From Alcaligenaceae bacterium SAGV5 (lineage in GTDB: Bacteria; Pseudomonadota; Gammaproteobacteria; Burkholderiales; Burkholderiaceae_B): a stretch of 64,000 bases of DNA. Below, piece after piece: positions 25,560 through 34,360 of the stretch. Within the stretch, counting starts at the first letter, position 1. Each line of letters opens with the position of its first letter. The DNA lies in the NCBI GenBank assembly GCA_009360345.1, contig SPDP01000005.1:248001-312000 (forward strand), given 5' to 3'. The notes under the pieces are model-generated. The model did not search any database and was not told the origin of the DNA. It saw nothing but the letters and a program-made list of their open reading frames with translations. The position numbers and the translations under genes are program-made.

Positions 25560-26459
25560 ATGTTTGCACCGGGCATTTTCAAGGGACATCGGATTCTCGT
25601 CACCGGCGGCGGATCCGGCCTAGGCAAGGAGATCGGCGGCCGGCTCCTGGAGCTGGGAGCCACCCTGTACATCTGCGGCCGGCGCGAGAGCGTGCTGCGG
25701 GATGCCGCCGATGAACTGCAACAGCGCCACGGAGGGCAGGTCGTTCCGCTGGCCGTGGACATACGCGATGCCAAGGCCGTCGACGCGATGGTGGCGCGGA
25801 TCTGGGAAGACGGTCCGCTGACCGGCCTGGTCAACAATGCCGCCGGGAATTTCATCAGCCGCACCGAAGACCTGTCTGCGAACGGTTTCGATGCCATCGC
25901 CGACATCGTGCTGCACGGTACCTTCTACGTGACGCAATCGGTCGGCAAGCGCTGGATCGAGCAAAAGAGAAAGGGGTCGGTGCTTTCCATCGTCACGACC
26001 TGGGTGCGTACCGGATCGCCCTTCGTCGTGCCGTCGGCCATGTCCAAGGCCGGGGTGGACGCCATGACCAAGTCGCTGGCCACCGAGTGGGGGCGCCATG
26101 GCATTCGCTTCAACGCGATTGCGCCGGGGATCTTTCCGACCGAGGGCGCGACAGCCCGCTTGCGCCCGGGGAGCGACCCGCACGCCCGCGAGATCGCGGA
26201 CAACCCCACGGGGCGGCTCGGCCAGATGCACGAGCTGGCGAACCTTGCGGCTTTCCTGATGGCCGATGGCTGCGAATGGTTGAGCGGCGAGACCATCGCC
26301 ATCGACGGCGCCTACAACTTGGCGCAGGGGGCCTACTTCACCCACTACATGGCGTGGGGAGACGAACAATGGCGCGAGTCGCGCGAGCGGATCAAGGCGC
26401 AGACCGAGGCGGACCGCAGTCAGCGATCAGTGGATGTGAAGACGGGAGGCCAGGCATGA
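25560..26459 (+). CDS. SDR of the 2,4-dienoyl-CoA reductase type
   Basis: A 299-residue SDR. The cofactor loop TGGGSGLGKEI and NNAAGNFISRTEDLS match the dienoyl-CoA reductase (DECR) subgroup, as does VVPSAMSKAGVDAMTKSLATE, where Ser replaces the usual SDR Tyr before the conserved Lys. In DECR enzymes this replacement is normal and a different Tyr acts. The tail FNAIAPGIFPTEGATARL also fits. It would use NADPH to reduce a 2,4-dienoyl-CoA or related enoyl-CoA. Stop overlaps the next ATG (ATGA at 26456-26459). Confidence 0.88.
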   Translation: MFAPGIFKGHRILVTGGGSGLGKEIGGRLLELGATLYICGRRESVLRDAADELQQRHGGQVVPLAVDIRDAKAVDAMVARIWEDGPLTGLVNNAAGNFISRTEDLSANGFDAIADIVLHGTFYVTQSVGKRWIEQKRKGSVLSIVTTWVRTGSPFVVPSAMSKAGVDAMTKSLATEWGRHGIRFNAIAPGIFPTEGATARLRPGSDPHAREIADNPTGRLGQMHELANLAAFLMADGCEWLSGETIAIDGAYNLAQGAYFTHYMAWGDEQWRESRERIKAQTEADRSQRSVDVKTGGQA

Positions 26460-26908
26460 GCGGGACCGATGCGGGCGGCTGCGTCTATGACGGCCAGAAT
26501 CGTCTGGCCGAGGAGTCGCCATACGGACGCTACCTGGCGTTTCTCGAGCAAGGAAAACTGGCATTCCAGCGCGACCTCGAGAGTGGACGCGCCGTCTTCT
26601 ATCCCCGGGTGGCGGTTCCCGGTACGGGCGGCTGCGGCCTGGCATGGGAAGCCTCGGCGGGGATGGGTACCGTCCATGCCGTGACCACGGTCCATTACCG
26701 CGGGGACGCGGCGCTGAACGTCTCGCTCATTGACATGGATGAAGGGTTCCGGCTGATGAGCCGGATCGAAGGCATCCCGGCTTCGGAGGTCAGGATCGGC
26801 ATGCGCGTGCGGATGCGTGTCCATCGTCCGGATGAAGGCCAGCCTTATCCGGTATTCGACGTCGACCGGCCGGTTTCGCCGTCGTCCCGCGAGGAGCGCC
26901 AGCCATGA
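26456..26908 (+). CDS. DUF35/OB-fold acyl-CoA-associated protein
   Basis: A 150-residue protein with the layout of DUF35 proteins: an N-terminal helix (SPYGRYLAFLEQGKLAFQRD), a rubredoxin-like segment and a C-terminal OB fold (GMGTVHAVTTVHYRGD, GMRVRMRVHRP). The zinc-binding CxxC pairs normally present are absent; FQRDLESGRAVFYPRV keeps only the frame. DUF35 proteins form obligate complexes with thiolase-like partners. The thiolase-like gene starts inside its stop codon (ATGA at 26905), so a heteromeric complex is likely, as with the Ltp2/ChsH2 retro-aldolases of steroid side-chain breakdown. Confidence 0.85.
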   Translation: MSGTDAGGCVYDGQNRLAEESPYGRYLAFLEQGKLAFQRDLESGRAVFYPRVAVPGTGGCGLAWEASAGMGTVHAVTTVHYRGDAALNVSLIDMDEGFRLMSRIEGIPASEVRIGMRVRMRVHRPDEGQPYPVFDVDRPVSPSSREERQP

Positions 26909-28059
26909 ATGCTTCGATGCGCGGGCGTGTCGCGGTGGCGGGCGTGGCGGAGTCGGACCTGGGGCAGATGGCGGCAGGCACGACGCCGCTGGATCTGATG
27001 GCCCAGGCCACGATGCGGGCCCTGGCGGACGCGGGTTTGTCGCTGCGGGACGTGGACGGCCTGTTCGTCGCCAGCGCGCAGGTCCGGTTCGGGCCGATGA
27101 TGCTGGCGGAATACTTGGGCATTTCGCCGCGCTGCTTCGACGGCACGCAGATCGGCGGCTCGTCGTTCATGTCCCATGTGGCCCATGCGGTGCAGGCCAT
27201 CGAGGCCGGCGCCTGCGAGGTCGCCTTGATCGCCTATGGAAGCACCCAGCGGTCGGTGTCGCGGACCACGGCATCTCGTCCCGACCCGAACCCCTACGAG
27301 GATCCGTTCAGGCCGCTGCTTCCGGTCAGCGCCTATGCCCTGGCCGCCTCGCGCCACATGCATGAATACGGGACGACGCGCCGGCATCTCGCGGAAGTGG
27401 CCGTGGCGGCCAGGCAATGGGCGCTCCTGAACCCCAAGGCCTGGGAGAAAGAGCCGCTCGCCGTCGAGCAGGTGCTGTCGTCGCGCATGGTCTCTGAACC
27501 GCTGACGGTGCGCGACTGCTGCCTGGTCCTGGATGGCGGCGGCGCGATGGTGCTGACCTCGGCGGGCCGCGCCCGTTCATTGCGCAAACCCCCGGTCTAT
27601 GTGCTCGGGGTGGGCGAAGCGCTGGGGCACGGCACGATTTCGAACATGCCCGAGCTGACCACGACCTGCGCCGTCCAATCGGGGCAGGCGGCTTTCGCCA
27701 TGGCGGGGTTCGGGCCTGCCGACGTGGACGTTCTAGGTCTCTACGACGCCTTCACGATCACGCCCATCTTGTTCTTGGAGGACCTGGGCTTCTGCGCGAA
27801 GGGGGATGGCGGCGCATTCGTCGCCGATGGCGCGATCGCGCCGGGCGGGCGCCTGCCCGTCAACACCAATGGCGGCGGCTTGTCGTACTGCCACCCCGGC
27901 ATGTACGGCTTGCTCGCCATGATAGAGATCGTGCGGCAGATACGCGGGGAGTGCGGCGAGCGCCAGGTTGCTTCCTGCGACGTCGGCCTGGCGCATGGCA
28001 ACGGCGCCGTGCTGTCGAGCCAGTGCACGGCGCTTTTCGGCAGCGCGGGCACGCTTTGA
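26905..28059 (+). CDS. Thiolase-like protein (SCP2-thiolase/Ltp2 aldolase type)
   Basis: A 384-residue thiolase-fold protein. The position of the acyl-accepting Cys reads QIGGSSFMSH (Ser), and the second Cys of thiolases is replaced in GLAHGNGAVLSS. DVLGLYDAFTITPILFLEDL and NTNGGGLSYCHPG are present, the latter with a conserved-looking His and Tyr. Loss of the Cys with retention of the fold is the hallmark of Ltp2-type aldolases, which cleave a beta-hydroxyacyl-CoA together with a DUF35 partner. The DUF35 gene is directly upstream and translationally coupled. A retro-aldol step is therefore more likely than thiolysis. Confidence 0.87.
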   Translation: MNASMRGRVAVAGVAESDLGQMAAGTTPLDLMAQATMRALADAGLSLRDVDGLFVASAQVRFGPMMLAEYLGISPRCFDGTQIGGSSFMSHVAHAVQAIEAGACEVALIAYGSTQRSVSRTTASRPDPNPYEDPFRPLLPVSAYALAASRHMHEYGTTRRHLAEVAVAARQWALLNPKAWEKEPLAVEQVLSSRMVSEPLTVRDCCLVLDGGGAMVLTSAGRARSLRKPPVYVLGVGEALGHGTISNMPELTTTCAVQSGQAAFAMAGFGPADVDVLGLYDAFTITPILFLEDLGFCAKGDGGAFVADGAIAPGGRLPVNTNGGGLSYCHPGMYGLLAMIEIVRQIRGECGERQVASCDVGLAHGNGAVLSSQCTALFGSAGTL

Positions 28060-28097
28060 CGCCGCCTGCCACATCATCTGAAGACTGAGGAAAGACA

Positions 28098-29009
28098 ATG
28101 GGCATGCTGGATGGAAAAGTCGCGCTCGTGACGGGCGCGGGACGGGGTATCGGCCGCGACATTGCATTGGCCATGGCCGCGCACGGCGCGAAAGTGGTGG
28201 TCAACGATCTCGGCACGGCGCTGGACGGCAGCGGGACCGACTCCGGCCCGGCCGCCGAAGTCGTCCGCGAGATAGGCGCGGCCGGAGGAGTGGCCATTGC
28301 CAATACCGACTCGGTGTCGGATTGGGATTCGGCGCAGAACATGGTGGATACCGCGATCCGCCACTTCGGGCAACTCGACGTGGTGGTCAACAATGCCGGC
28401 ATCGTTCGCGACCGCATCTTCCACAAGATGTCGGTGGAAGAATGGAAAGCCGTCGTCGATGTGCATCTGAACGGCTCGTTCTACGTCAGCCGCGCGGCGG
28501 CACCGCACTTCAAGGCCCGCAACGGCGGCCGCTACGTATTCATGACTTCGGCCTCGGCGTTGGTGGGTAATTTCGGACAGGCCAATTACGCGGCGGCCAA
28601 GCTGGGCGCCGTGGCGCTGGCGAAATCGGTGGCCCTGGATATGGCGCGCTACGGCGTCACCGCCAACGCGGTGTGTCCTTTCGCCTGGAGCCGGCTCATC
28701 GGCTCCATTCCCGCCGACACGCCGCAGGAGCAGGCCCGGGTCGAAAAGATCAAGACCATGGAGACCGCCAAGATCGCTCCCATGATCGTCTACCTCGGCT
28801 CGGAAGCCGCCAGCGACGTGACCGGACAGATATTCGCCGTGCGCGCCAATGAGCTCTTCCTGATCAGCCAGAACCGTCCGCTTCGCTCGGTGCAACGCAG
28901 CGAAGGATGGACGCCCGAGGCGATCGCGGAGCATGCCATACCCGCCATGCGTTCCAGTTTCTATGCGCTGGACCGTTCCGCAGACGTATTCAGCTGGGAT
29001 CCGATTTGA
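28098..29009 (+). CDS. SDR, beta-hydroxyacyl-CoA dehydrogenase type (MFE-2-like)
   Basis: A 303-residue SDR with TGAGRGIGRDIALAMAAHGA cofactor motif, NDLGTALDGSGTDSGPA (an insertion typical of the dehydrogenase domain of peroxisomal multifunctional enzyme 2), NNAGIVRDRIFHKMS and the catalytic pair in ANYAAAKLG. The C-terminal 60 residues continue as in that group. It would oxidise a 3-hydroxyacyl-CoA to the 3-oxo form with NAD. GAGGAAAG lies upstream of the ATG. It fits a step before or in parallel with the aldolase-like pair. Confidence 0.9.
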   Translation: MGMLDGKVALVTGAGRGIGRDIALAMAAHGAKVVVNDLGTALDGSGTDSGPAAEVVREIGAAGGVAIANTDSVSDWDSAQNMVDTAIRHFGQLDVVVNNAGIVRDRIFHKMSVEEWKAVVDVHLNGSFYVSRAAAPHFKARNGGRYVFMTSASALVGNFGQANYAAAKLGAVALAKSVALDMARYGVTANAVCPFAWSRLIGSIPADTPQEQARVEKIKTMETAKIAPMIVYLGSEAASDVTGQIFAVRANELFLISQNRPLRSVQRSEGWTPEAIAEHAIPAMRSSFYALDRSADVFSWDPI

Positions 29010-29039
29010 GGCCCACGGACAAAGGATAGAGAGACAAGC

Positions 29040-30422
29040 ATGAGCACGACTCCCATCGATTCGCGGATCTTCGGCGATATGTTCGGCACGGCCGACATGC
29101 GTGGGGTTTTCTGCGACGACGCCCTGGTCGGCCGCTATGTGGAGGTCGAGGCGGCATTGGCCCGGGCGCAAGCCCGCGTCGGCATCATCCCCGCCCAGGC
29201 AGCCGCCGACATCACCCGCGCCGCGAGCGCCTTCACCGCCGACTTCGACCGACTGGCGCGCGAGACGCTGATCGTCGGCTATCCCATCCTCCCCCTCGTC
29301 AGGCAATTGTCCGAAGCGGCGGGAGACGCGGGACGCTACGTGCACTGGGGCGCCACGACACAGGACATCATGGATACCGCGCTGGTTCTGCAGCTTCGGC
29401 AAGCGTTGCGGCTGACAGAGGAACAGATCGGCACTCTTCGGGCCGTGCTCGCGCGCATGGCTGGCGAGCATCGCGAGACCCTGCTGGCGGGCCGCACGCA
29501 TTTGCAGCACGCGCTGCCCATTACGTTCGGCTACAAGGCGGCGGTGTGGCTGTCGATGTTCGACCGCCATATGGCCAGGCTGCAAGAGCTCAAGCCCAGG
29601 TTGCTGGTGGGATCGTTCTCGGGGGCGGCCGGCACGCTCGCGTCGCTGGGAGACCATGGCCTGCAAGTGCAGCGCGCCCTGTGCGAGGAACTGGGTCTCG
29701 GCATTCCCGCGATCACCTGGCACGTGGCGCGCGACAACCTGGCCGAGGCGGTCGGCTTGCTGGCCCTGCTGACGGGGTCGCTCGCCAAGATCGCGACCGA
29801 CGTATCGTTCATGATGGCCAACGAGTTCGGCGAAGTGGCCGAGCCGTTCGTGCCTGGCCGGGGCGCATCCAGCACGATGCCGCAGAAACGCAACCCCATT
29901 TCGTGCGAGGTGATCATCGCGAACGCCAAGGCGGTACGCCAGAACGCCGCCCTGATGTTCGATGCGGCCGTGCACGACTTCGAGCGTTCGACCGGTCCCT
30001 GGCAGGCGGAATGGCTGGCCATTCCGCAAAGCTTCGTGCTGGCCGCGGGCGCCTGTGCGAACGCGATTTTCATGCTCGAAGGCCTGACCGTCGACAAGCA
30101 GCGCATGCGCCGGAACCTGGATCTCACCGGCGGGCTGATTGTGGCGGAAGCCGTCATGATGGCCGCCGCCGAAGCGCTGGGCCGGCAGGCTGCCCATGAG
30201 CGTGTCTACGAGGCCTGCAAACAGGCGGCGGAAAGCGCGCGGCCGCTTTGGGAAATCCTGGCCGGGCAGGCAGATATGCGCGACGTGCTGGGGGGCGAAG
30301 AGGGAATCAAGCGGCTGTGCAGCCCGGAGTCCTACCTGGGCAGTACGCTCGCCATGGTCGACGGTCTGTTGGCGGCTGGCGGCCGCCGTCCCGCAAACAC
30401 TTCGGAAGGCCGGTCCGCATGA
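29040..30422 (+). CDS. Class II fumarase/aspartase-superfamily lyase (PurB/PcaB-like)
   Basis: A 460-residue helical lyase. The superfamily signature GASSTMPQKRNPISCE (residues about 276-291) carries the catalytic Ser loop; HWGATTQDIMDTA and GRTHLQHALPITFGYKAAVW are the other two conserved regions. This order matches the adenylosuccinate lyase/3-carboxy-cis,cis-muconate cycloisomerase branch. It catalyses beta-elimination (fumarate release) or lactonisation of a carboxylated substrate. Setting in a CoA-pathway operon argues against a housekeeping PurB. The stop overlaps the ligase start (ATGA at 30419-30422). Confidence 0.88.
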   Translation: MSTTPIDSRIFGDMFGTADMRGVFCDDALVGRYVEVEAALARAQARVGIIPAQAAADITRAASAFTADFDRLARETLIVGYPILPLVRQLSEAAGDAGRYVHWGATTQDIMDTALVLQLRQALRLTEEQIGTLRAVLARMAGEHRETLLAGRTHLQHALPITFGYKAAVWLSMFDRHMARLQELKPRLLVGSFSGAAGTLASLGDHGLQVQRALCEELGLGIPAITWHVARDNLAEAVGLLALLTGSLAKIATDVSFMMANEFGEVAEPFVPGRGASSTMPQKRNPISCEVIIANAKAVRQNAALMFDAAVHDFERSTGPWQAEWLAIPQSFVLAAGACANAIFMLEGLTVDKQRMRRNLDLTGGLIVAEAVMMAAAEALGRQAAHERVYEACKQAAESARPLWEILAGQADMRDVLGGEEGIKRLCSPESYLGSTLAMVDGLLAAGGRRPANTSEGRSA

Positions 30423-31975
30423 AGCACTCGTGGGTTATGCCCGATCCGAATCTCCAGCATTGGCTCGCCAAACATGCGCAAAGAAGTCCCGATGCCCTGT
30501 CGATGGTCTATTGGAGGAGGGGAGAGGAGACAGAGCGCTGGACATATGGACACATGCACCGGATGGCGCAAGGCCTGGCTGCCTGGATGTTCGAGGCGGG
30601 GGTGCGACCAGGCGACCGCGTGGCGCTGCTGGATTTCAACGACGTGCGCTTCCTGGTAACGATGTTCGCCGCCGCCAGCATGGGAGCGGTCTTCGTTCCG
30701 CTGAACTTCCGGCTGAGCGCGCCCGAGGTGGTGGCGATGGTACGGGATTGCGGTGCCGCGCTGCTGATCCATGGCGCGGAGTTTGCGCCCATCCAGGCGG
30801 AGGTGGCGCGGCAGACCAACTGCGGTCTTTTTCTGCGTTCGGACAGGAACGGCGGCGACGAGTTTGCCCAGGCCTGTGCCGCCGCGCCGGACGCCCGCGC
30901 GAGCCATCGTCCGGCTGGGTGGGACGAGACAGCCTGGCTGCTCTACACCTCGGGCAGCACGGGCCGCCCCAAGGGCGTCATGCTCAGCCATGGCAACATC
31001 TTCTGGAACACCCTCAACACCATCCTTATCCAGGGGGGGCTGCCCACCGATAAAGTGCTCGTTTCGGCGCCACTGTTCCACGCGGCCCCGGTCTCGACGG
31101 TGATGGAGAGTTTCTTGCGCGGTGCGACGATCCACCTGGAGAAGTCGTTCGATCCCGGCAGCATCATCGGGCGCATCGCCTCGGAGCGCATCTCCATCAT
31201 TGCCGGCGTACCGGCCATGTACCAGTTCCTTGCGGAACAGGACGACTTCCACCGCGCCGACCTGTCCAGCCTGCGCGGCATCATCGTAGGGGGCGCTCCC
31301 GTTTCCGACGCACTGATCAAGCGCTACCACGACCGGGGCATCGCCGTGATCCAGCGCTATGGCTTGACCGAGGCCGCGCCGCTGGTGACCGCCCTGGCCC
31401 CGGGCGCACCCGCTGCAAAGGCGATGACGGCCGGCCAGGCGCCCATGTTCGGCGATGTCCGCATCGCGGCCGCCGGCATCGACGGGATCGGAGAGATCCA
31501 GATGCGGGGCCCCAACGTCATGCTCGGCTATTGGGACCAACCCGCTGAATCGGCGGCCGCGTTCGAAGACGGATGGCTTCGCACGGGCGACCTGGGGCGG
31601 CTGGACGGCGACGGTTTCCTGACCGTGGCCGGACGCATCAAGGAAATGATCGTCAGCGGCGGCGAGAACATCTACGCCGCCGAAGTGGAGGCCAGACTGG
31701 CCGAGAACCCGGACGTGCTGGAATCCGCCGTCATCGGAATTACGCATCCGAAGTGGGGCGAGACCGTCTGCGCCGTCATCAGCCCCGTTCCCGGATGTGG
31801 CCTGGACGAACGTCGAATCATGGCCCATCTGCAAGGCAGGCTCGCCCGCTACAAGCAGCCGACGAAGATCGTCATCGTGGACGACCTGCCCAAGAACGGG
31901 GCGGGCAAGATCGACAAGCTTACGCTGAAACGGCGATATGGCGACGACAGCGATCGCCGCGTGGAGAATGCATGA
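30419..31975 (+). CDS. AMP-forming acyl-CoA ligase
   Basis: A 518-residue adenylating enzyme with the P-loop LLYTSGSTGRPKGVMLSH, YGLTEAAP, GWLRTGDLGRLDGDGFLTVAGR and the C-terminal catalytic Lys in NGAGKIDK. The hinge (RIKEMIVSGGENIYAAEVE) is intact. It activates a carboxylic acid with ATP and CoA through an acyl-adenylate. Substrate specificity is not readable; medium-chain or aromatic acids are common for this type. It overlaps its neighbours on both sides by four bases, so the block 29040-33420 is probably translated as a coupled unit. Confidence 0.95.
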   Translation: MKHSWVMPDPNLQHWLAKHAQRSPDALSMVYWRRGEETERWTYGHMHRMAQGLAAWMFEAGVRPGDRVALLDFNDVRFLVTMFAAASMGAVFVPLNFRLSAPEVVAMVRDCGAALLIHGAEFAPIQAEVARQTNCGLFLRSDRNGGDEFAQACAAAPDARASHRPAGWDETAWLLYTSGSTGRPKGVMLSHGNIFWNTLNTILIQGGLPTDKVLVSAPLFHAAPVSTVMESFLRGATIHLEKSFDPGSIIGRIASERISIIAGVPAMYQFLAEQDDFHRADLSSLRGIIVGGAPVSDALIKRYHDRGIAVIQRYGLTEAAPLVTALAPGAPAAKAMTAGQAPMFGDVRIAAAGIDGIGEIQMRGPNVMLGYWDQPAESAAAFEDGWLRTGDLGRLDGDGFLTVAGRIKEMIVSGGENIYAAEVEARLAENPDVLESAVIGITHPKWGETVCAVISPVPGCGLDERRIMAHLQGRLARYKQPTKIVIVDDLPKNGAGKIDKLTLKRRYGDDSDRRVENA

Positions 31976-33420
31976 TGTCCGGATCAAGCCTGTGGGCCGC
32001 ACGGATTCCGGCCGGCGCGCGCCCCGATGCCGACCCGGTCGCCGATGCGCAACTGGACGCCTGCCTGGCGGTCCTGGGGTTGAAGCGAACGGATGCTGGC
32101 GGCGAGGTGTCGATCACCGGGGCCGACCCTGCTATCGACAGCCCCCATCGGCTGGCGGGCGCCATGGCGGTCGCCGCGGCGGCGCAGGGAACCGCGCTGG
32201 CCAGTCTCGCCAGGGAACAGGGGCATGCCGGCCAGGACGTGTCCGTGGAGATCGGGCGGGCGGCGCATGCGCTGCATCCTTCGCGATACCTCAAGCAGAA
32301 CGGTTATCCGATAGGTTTCGATTTCACCTTCAACGAGCCCGGCAATGGCTATTTCCGGACGCGGGACGGCCGGTGGGTGTATCTGGTTTTCACCCGCCCG
32401 CAGTTGCGCAACGAGTTGCTGACGCTGTTGGGCGCCCCGAACAACCGGGAGGCGGTGGCGCAGGCGGTCGCCGCCTGGTCTGGGCAAGAGCTCGAGGATG
32501 CGTGCATCGCGGCCAACCTGCCGGTGTCGCTGGTCCGTTCGCCGGAAGAATGGCGCCTCCACCCGCACGCCCAGGCCCTGTCCAGACTTCCCGTGATCCA
32601 TACCGAACGGGCGGCGCGGGGCGCTCCCCGGTTGTGGCGCCAGACCGGTCCTCGGCCACTGGCCGGGCTGCGGGTACTGGACCTGAGCCATATTCTTGCC
32701 GGCCCGGGGCTGACCCGGACGCTGGCGGAGCAAGGCGCCGACGTCCTGCGCATTTCCGCCCCGACCCAGACGGATCCGCTGAACTTCATGCTGGATACCG
32801 GCTTCGGCAAACGCAGCGCCTTCCTCGACCTCGATACGCCCGGGGACCTGGCCACCGTCCGTGAACTGATTGCCGGCGCGGACGTCGTCGTTCAATCGTA
32901 CAGCCCCGGCAGTCTTGCGCGGCGGGGCCTGTCGTTCGAGCACATGATCGCCGGCCATCCCGGTCTGGTCTACGTCGAATTGAGCGCCTATGGCGATGCC
33001 GGCGGGCCATGGGCGCACCGTGTGGGATTCGACCACAACGCGCAGTCGACGACGGGTATCAGTTGGGTGGAGGGCGGGCCGGATTCTCCTCGCCTGCCGC
33101 CCACCACCCTGGTGGCGGACTACACCACGGCCTACCTGGGCGCCGCGGGCGTGCTGGCCGCGCTGCGGCGCCGCGCGGCCGACGGGGGCAGTTATCGCGT
33201 CAGCCTGGCGCTGGCCCGGACGTGCATGTGGGTCCAGGACATGGGCCTGGTGGGGGCCGGCGCACCGGCGGCGCCGCTGGAGCCGGACGTGCTGCAGATG
33301 GACAGCCCCTTCGGGAAGCTCGATTATCTTGCTCCGATCACCCGGTTCTCGAGCACTCCGGCCTTCTGGAGCGATCCTCCTCTGCTGCTGGGAGCAAGCC
33401 TGCCGCGGTGGTCGTCCTAG
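31972..33420 (+). CDS. Family III (CaiB/BaiF) CoA-transferase with extra N-terminal half-domain
   Basis: A 482-residue protein. From about residue 220 it has a CaiB-type N-terminal module: PLAGLRVLDLSHILAGPGLTR, ADVVVQSYSPGSLARRG and FDHNAQSTTGIS with the putative catalytic Asp. Residues about 1-210 instead resemble the C-terminal part of another CaiB unit (NGYFRTRDGRWVYLVFTRPQ, then LPVSLVRSPEEW). The protein therefore looks like two half-units joined in swapped order. It would move CoA between carboxylic acids. ATG 31972 overlaps the ligase stop; a second ATG follows at 31975. Confidence 0.87.
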   Translation: MMSGSSLWAARIPAGARPDADPVADAQLDACLAVLGLKRTDAGGEVSITGADPAIDSPHRLAGAMAVAAAAQGTALASLAREQGHAGQDVSVEIGRAAHALHPSRYLKQNGYPIGFDFTFNEPGNGYFRTRDGRWVYLVFTRPQLRNELLTLLGAPNNREAVAQAVAAWSGQELEDACIAANLPVSLVRSPEEWRLHPHAQALSRLPVIHTERAARGAPRLWRQTGPRPLAGLRVLDLSHILAGPGLTRTLAEQGADVLRISAPTQTDPLNFMLDTGFGKRSAFLDLDTPGDLATVRELIAGADVVVQSYSPGSLARRGLSFEHMIAGHPGLVYVELSAYGDAGGPWAHRVGFDHNAQSTTGISWVEGGPDSPRLPPTTLVADYTTAYLGAAGVLAALRRRAADGGSYRVSLALARTCMWVQDMGLVGAGAPAAPLEPDVLQMDSPFGKLDYLAPITRFSSTPAFWSDPPLLLGASLPRWSS

Positions 33421-33447
33421 CAAATGTTCACGGGAGCCGCGCCGGCC

Positions 33448-34350
33448 ATGGATTTGAGACAACTCCGTTATTTTCTTGCCGTTGCCGAAGAACTCCACTT
33501 CGGCCGCGCGGCCGAGCGCGTACACATCGCCCAATCGCCGCTGTCGCGGCAAATCCGGCTTTTGGAGGAATCCCTGGGCGTCGTGCTGTTCGTCCGGACC
33601 AAACGGCATGTGGAACTGACGGACGCCGGCCGCGCCTTTCTTCCCGAGGCCCGGGACATCCTGAGAGCGGCCGAGCGCGCGCGCGACACGGCCATACGCG
33701 CCGACGCGGGGCAGGTGGGCAGGCTCAGCCTGGGCTTCACCAACTCGGCCATTTACTCCGAGCTGCCGCGGCTGCTTGCCGACTATCGCAGCCAGTACCC
33801 CCAGGTCCAGTTGGAACTGCACGACAGCATGCTGACGCCCCAGCAAGTGGAGGCCATTCTCCAGGGAAAACTGGATCTGGGCATCGTGCGGCCGCCCGTC
33901 GCCTCGCCCGATATCGAGCTGCTGCCTTTCGCCAGGGAACACCTGGTCGTGGCGCTCCCGGCAGGCCACCCGCTGGCCCGGCGCGAAAGGATAGATATCG
34001 CCCTGTTGGCCGGCGAACCGTTGATCACGTTCGGCCGCGCCCTGGACTCCTCGCTCTCGCACCGCATCACCCGCCTCTGCAATGACGCGGGCTTCCATCC
34101 CCGTGTCGCCCAGGAAGTGGGCGACATACCCAGCATGATCATGCTCGTATCGAGCGGGATGGGGGTGGCGCTCGTGCCCTCTTCGTCGAAGAACATCAAG
34201 ATGAAACAAGTCACATTCCGGCCGTTGGCCGGGCCGGCGGGCCCGCTTACCTTGACGCTGGCGCTTGCATGGAATGGCAGCGTCGAGTCCCGGCTGCGGG
34301 AGCGCTTCATCGCGCTCGCCAGGAAACGGCTGTCCCGCCAACTGGACTGA
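33448..34350 (+). CDS. LysR-type transcriptional regulator inside the acyl-CoA operon
   Basis: A 300-residue LysR protein with MDLRQLRYFLAVAEELHFGR and AAERVHIAQSPLSRQIRLLE, typical of the BenM/CatM-like LysR branch, which senses aromatic-derived carboxylates. The ATG at 33448 begins the conserved domain. It lies 27 bp after the CoA-transferase stop and 10 bp before the next enzyme, in the same direction. It is thus embedded in the operon rather than divergent from it, which gives feedback from operon transcription to regulator level. Likely controls the 23.5-35.7 kb genes. Confidence 0.92.
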   Translation: MDLRQLRYFLAVAEELHFGRAAERVHIAQSPLSRQIRLLEESLGVVLFVRTKRHVELTDAGRAFLPEARDILRAAERARDTAIRADAGQVGRLSLGFTNSAIYSELPRLLADYRSQYPQVQLELHDSMLTPQQVEAILQGKLDLGIVRPPVASPDIELLPFAREHLVVALPAGHPLARRERIDIALLAGEPLITFGRALDSSLSHRITRLCNDAGFHPRVAQEVGDIPSMIMLVSSGMGVALVPSSSKNIKMKQVTFRPLAGPAGPLTLTLALAWNGSVESRLRERFIALARKRLSRQLD

Positions 34351-34360
34351 GAGGCCTGAG

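Noticed and set aside
28098-30422. Housekeeping PurB assignment for the lyase at 29040
   Set aside because: Catabolic operon context and overlap with a CoA ligase gene argue for a pathway-specific PcaB/PurB-like enzyme.
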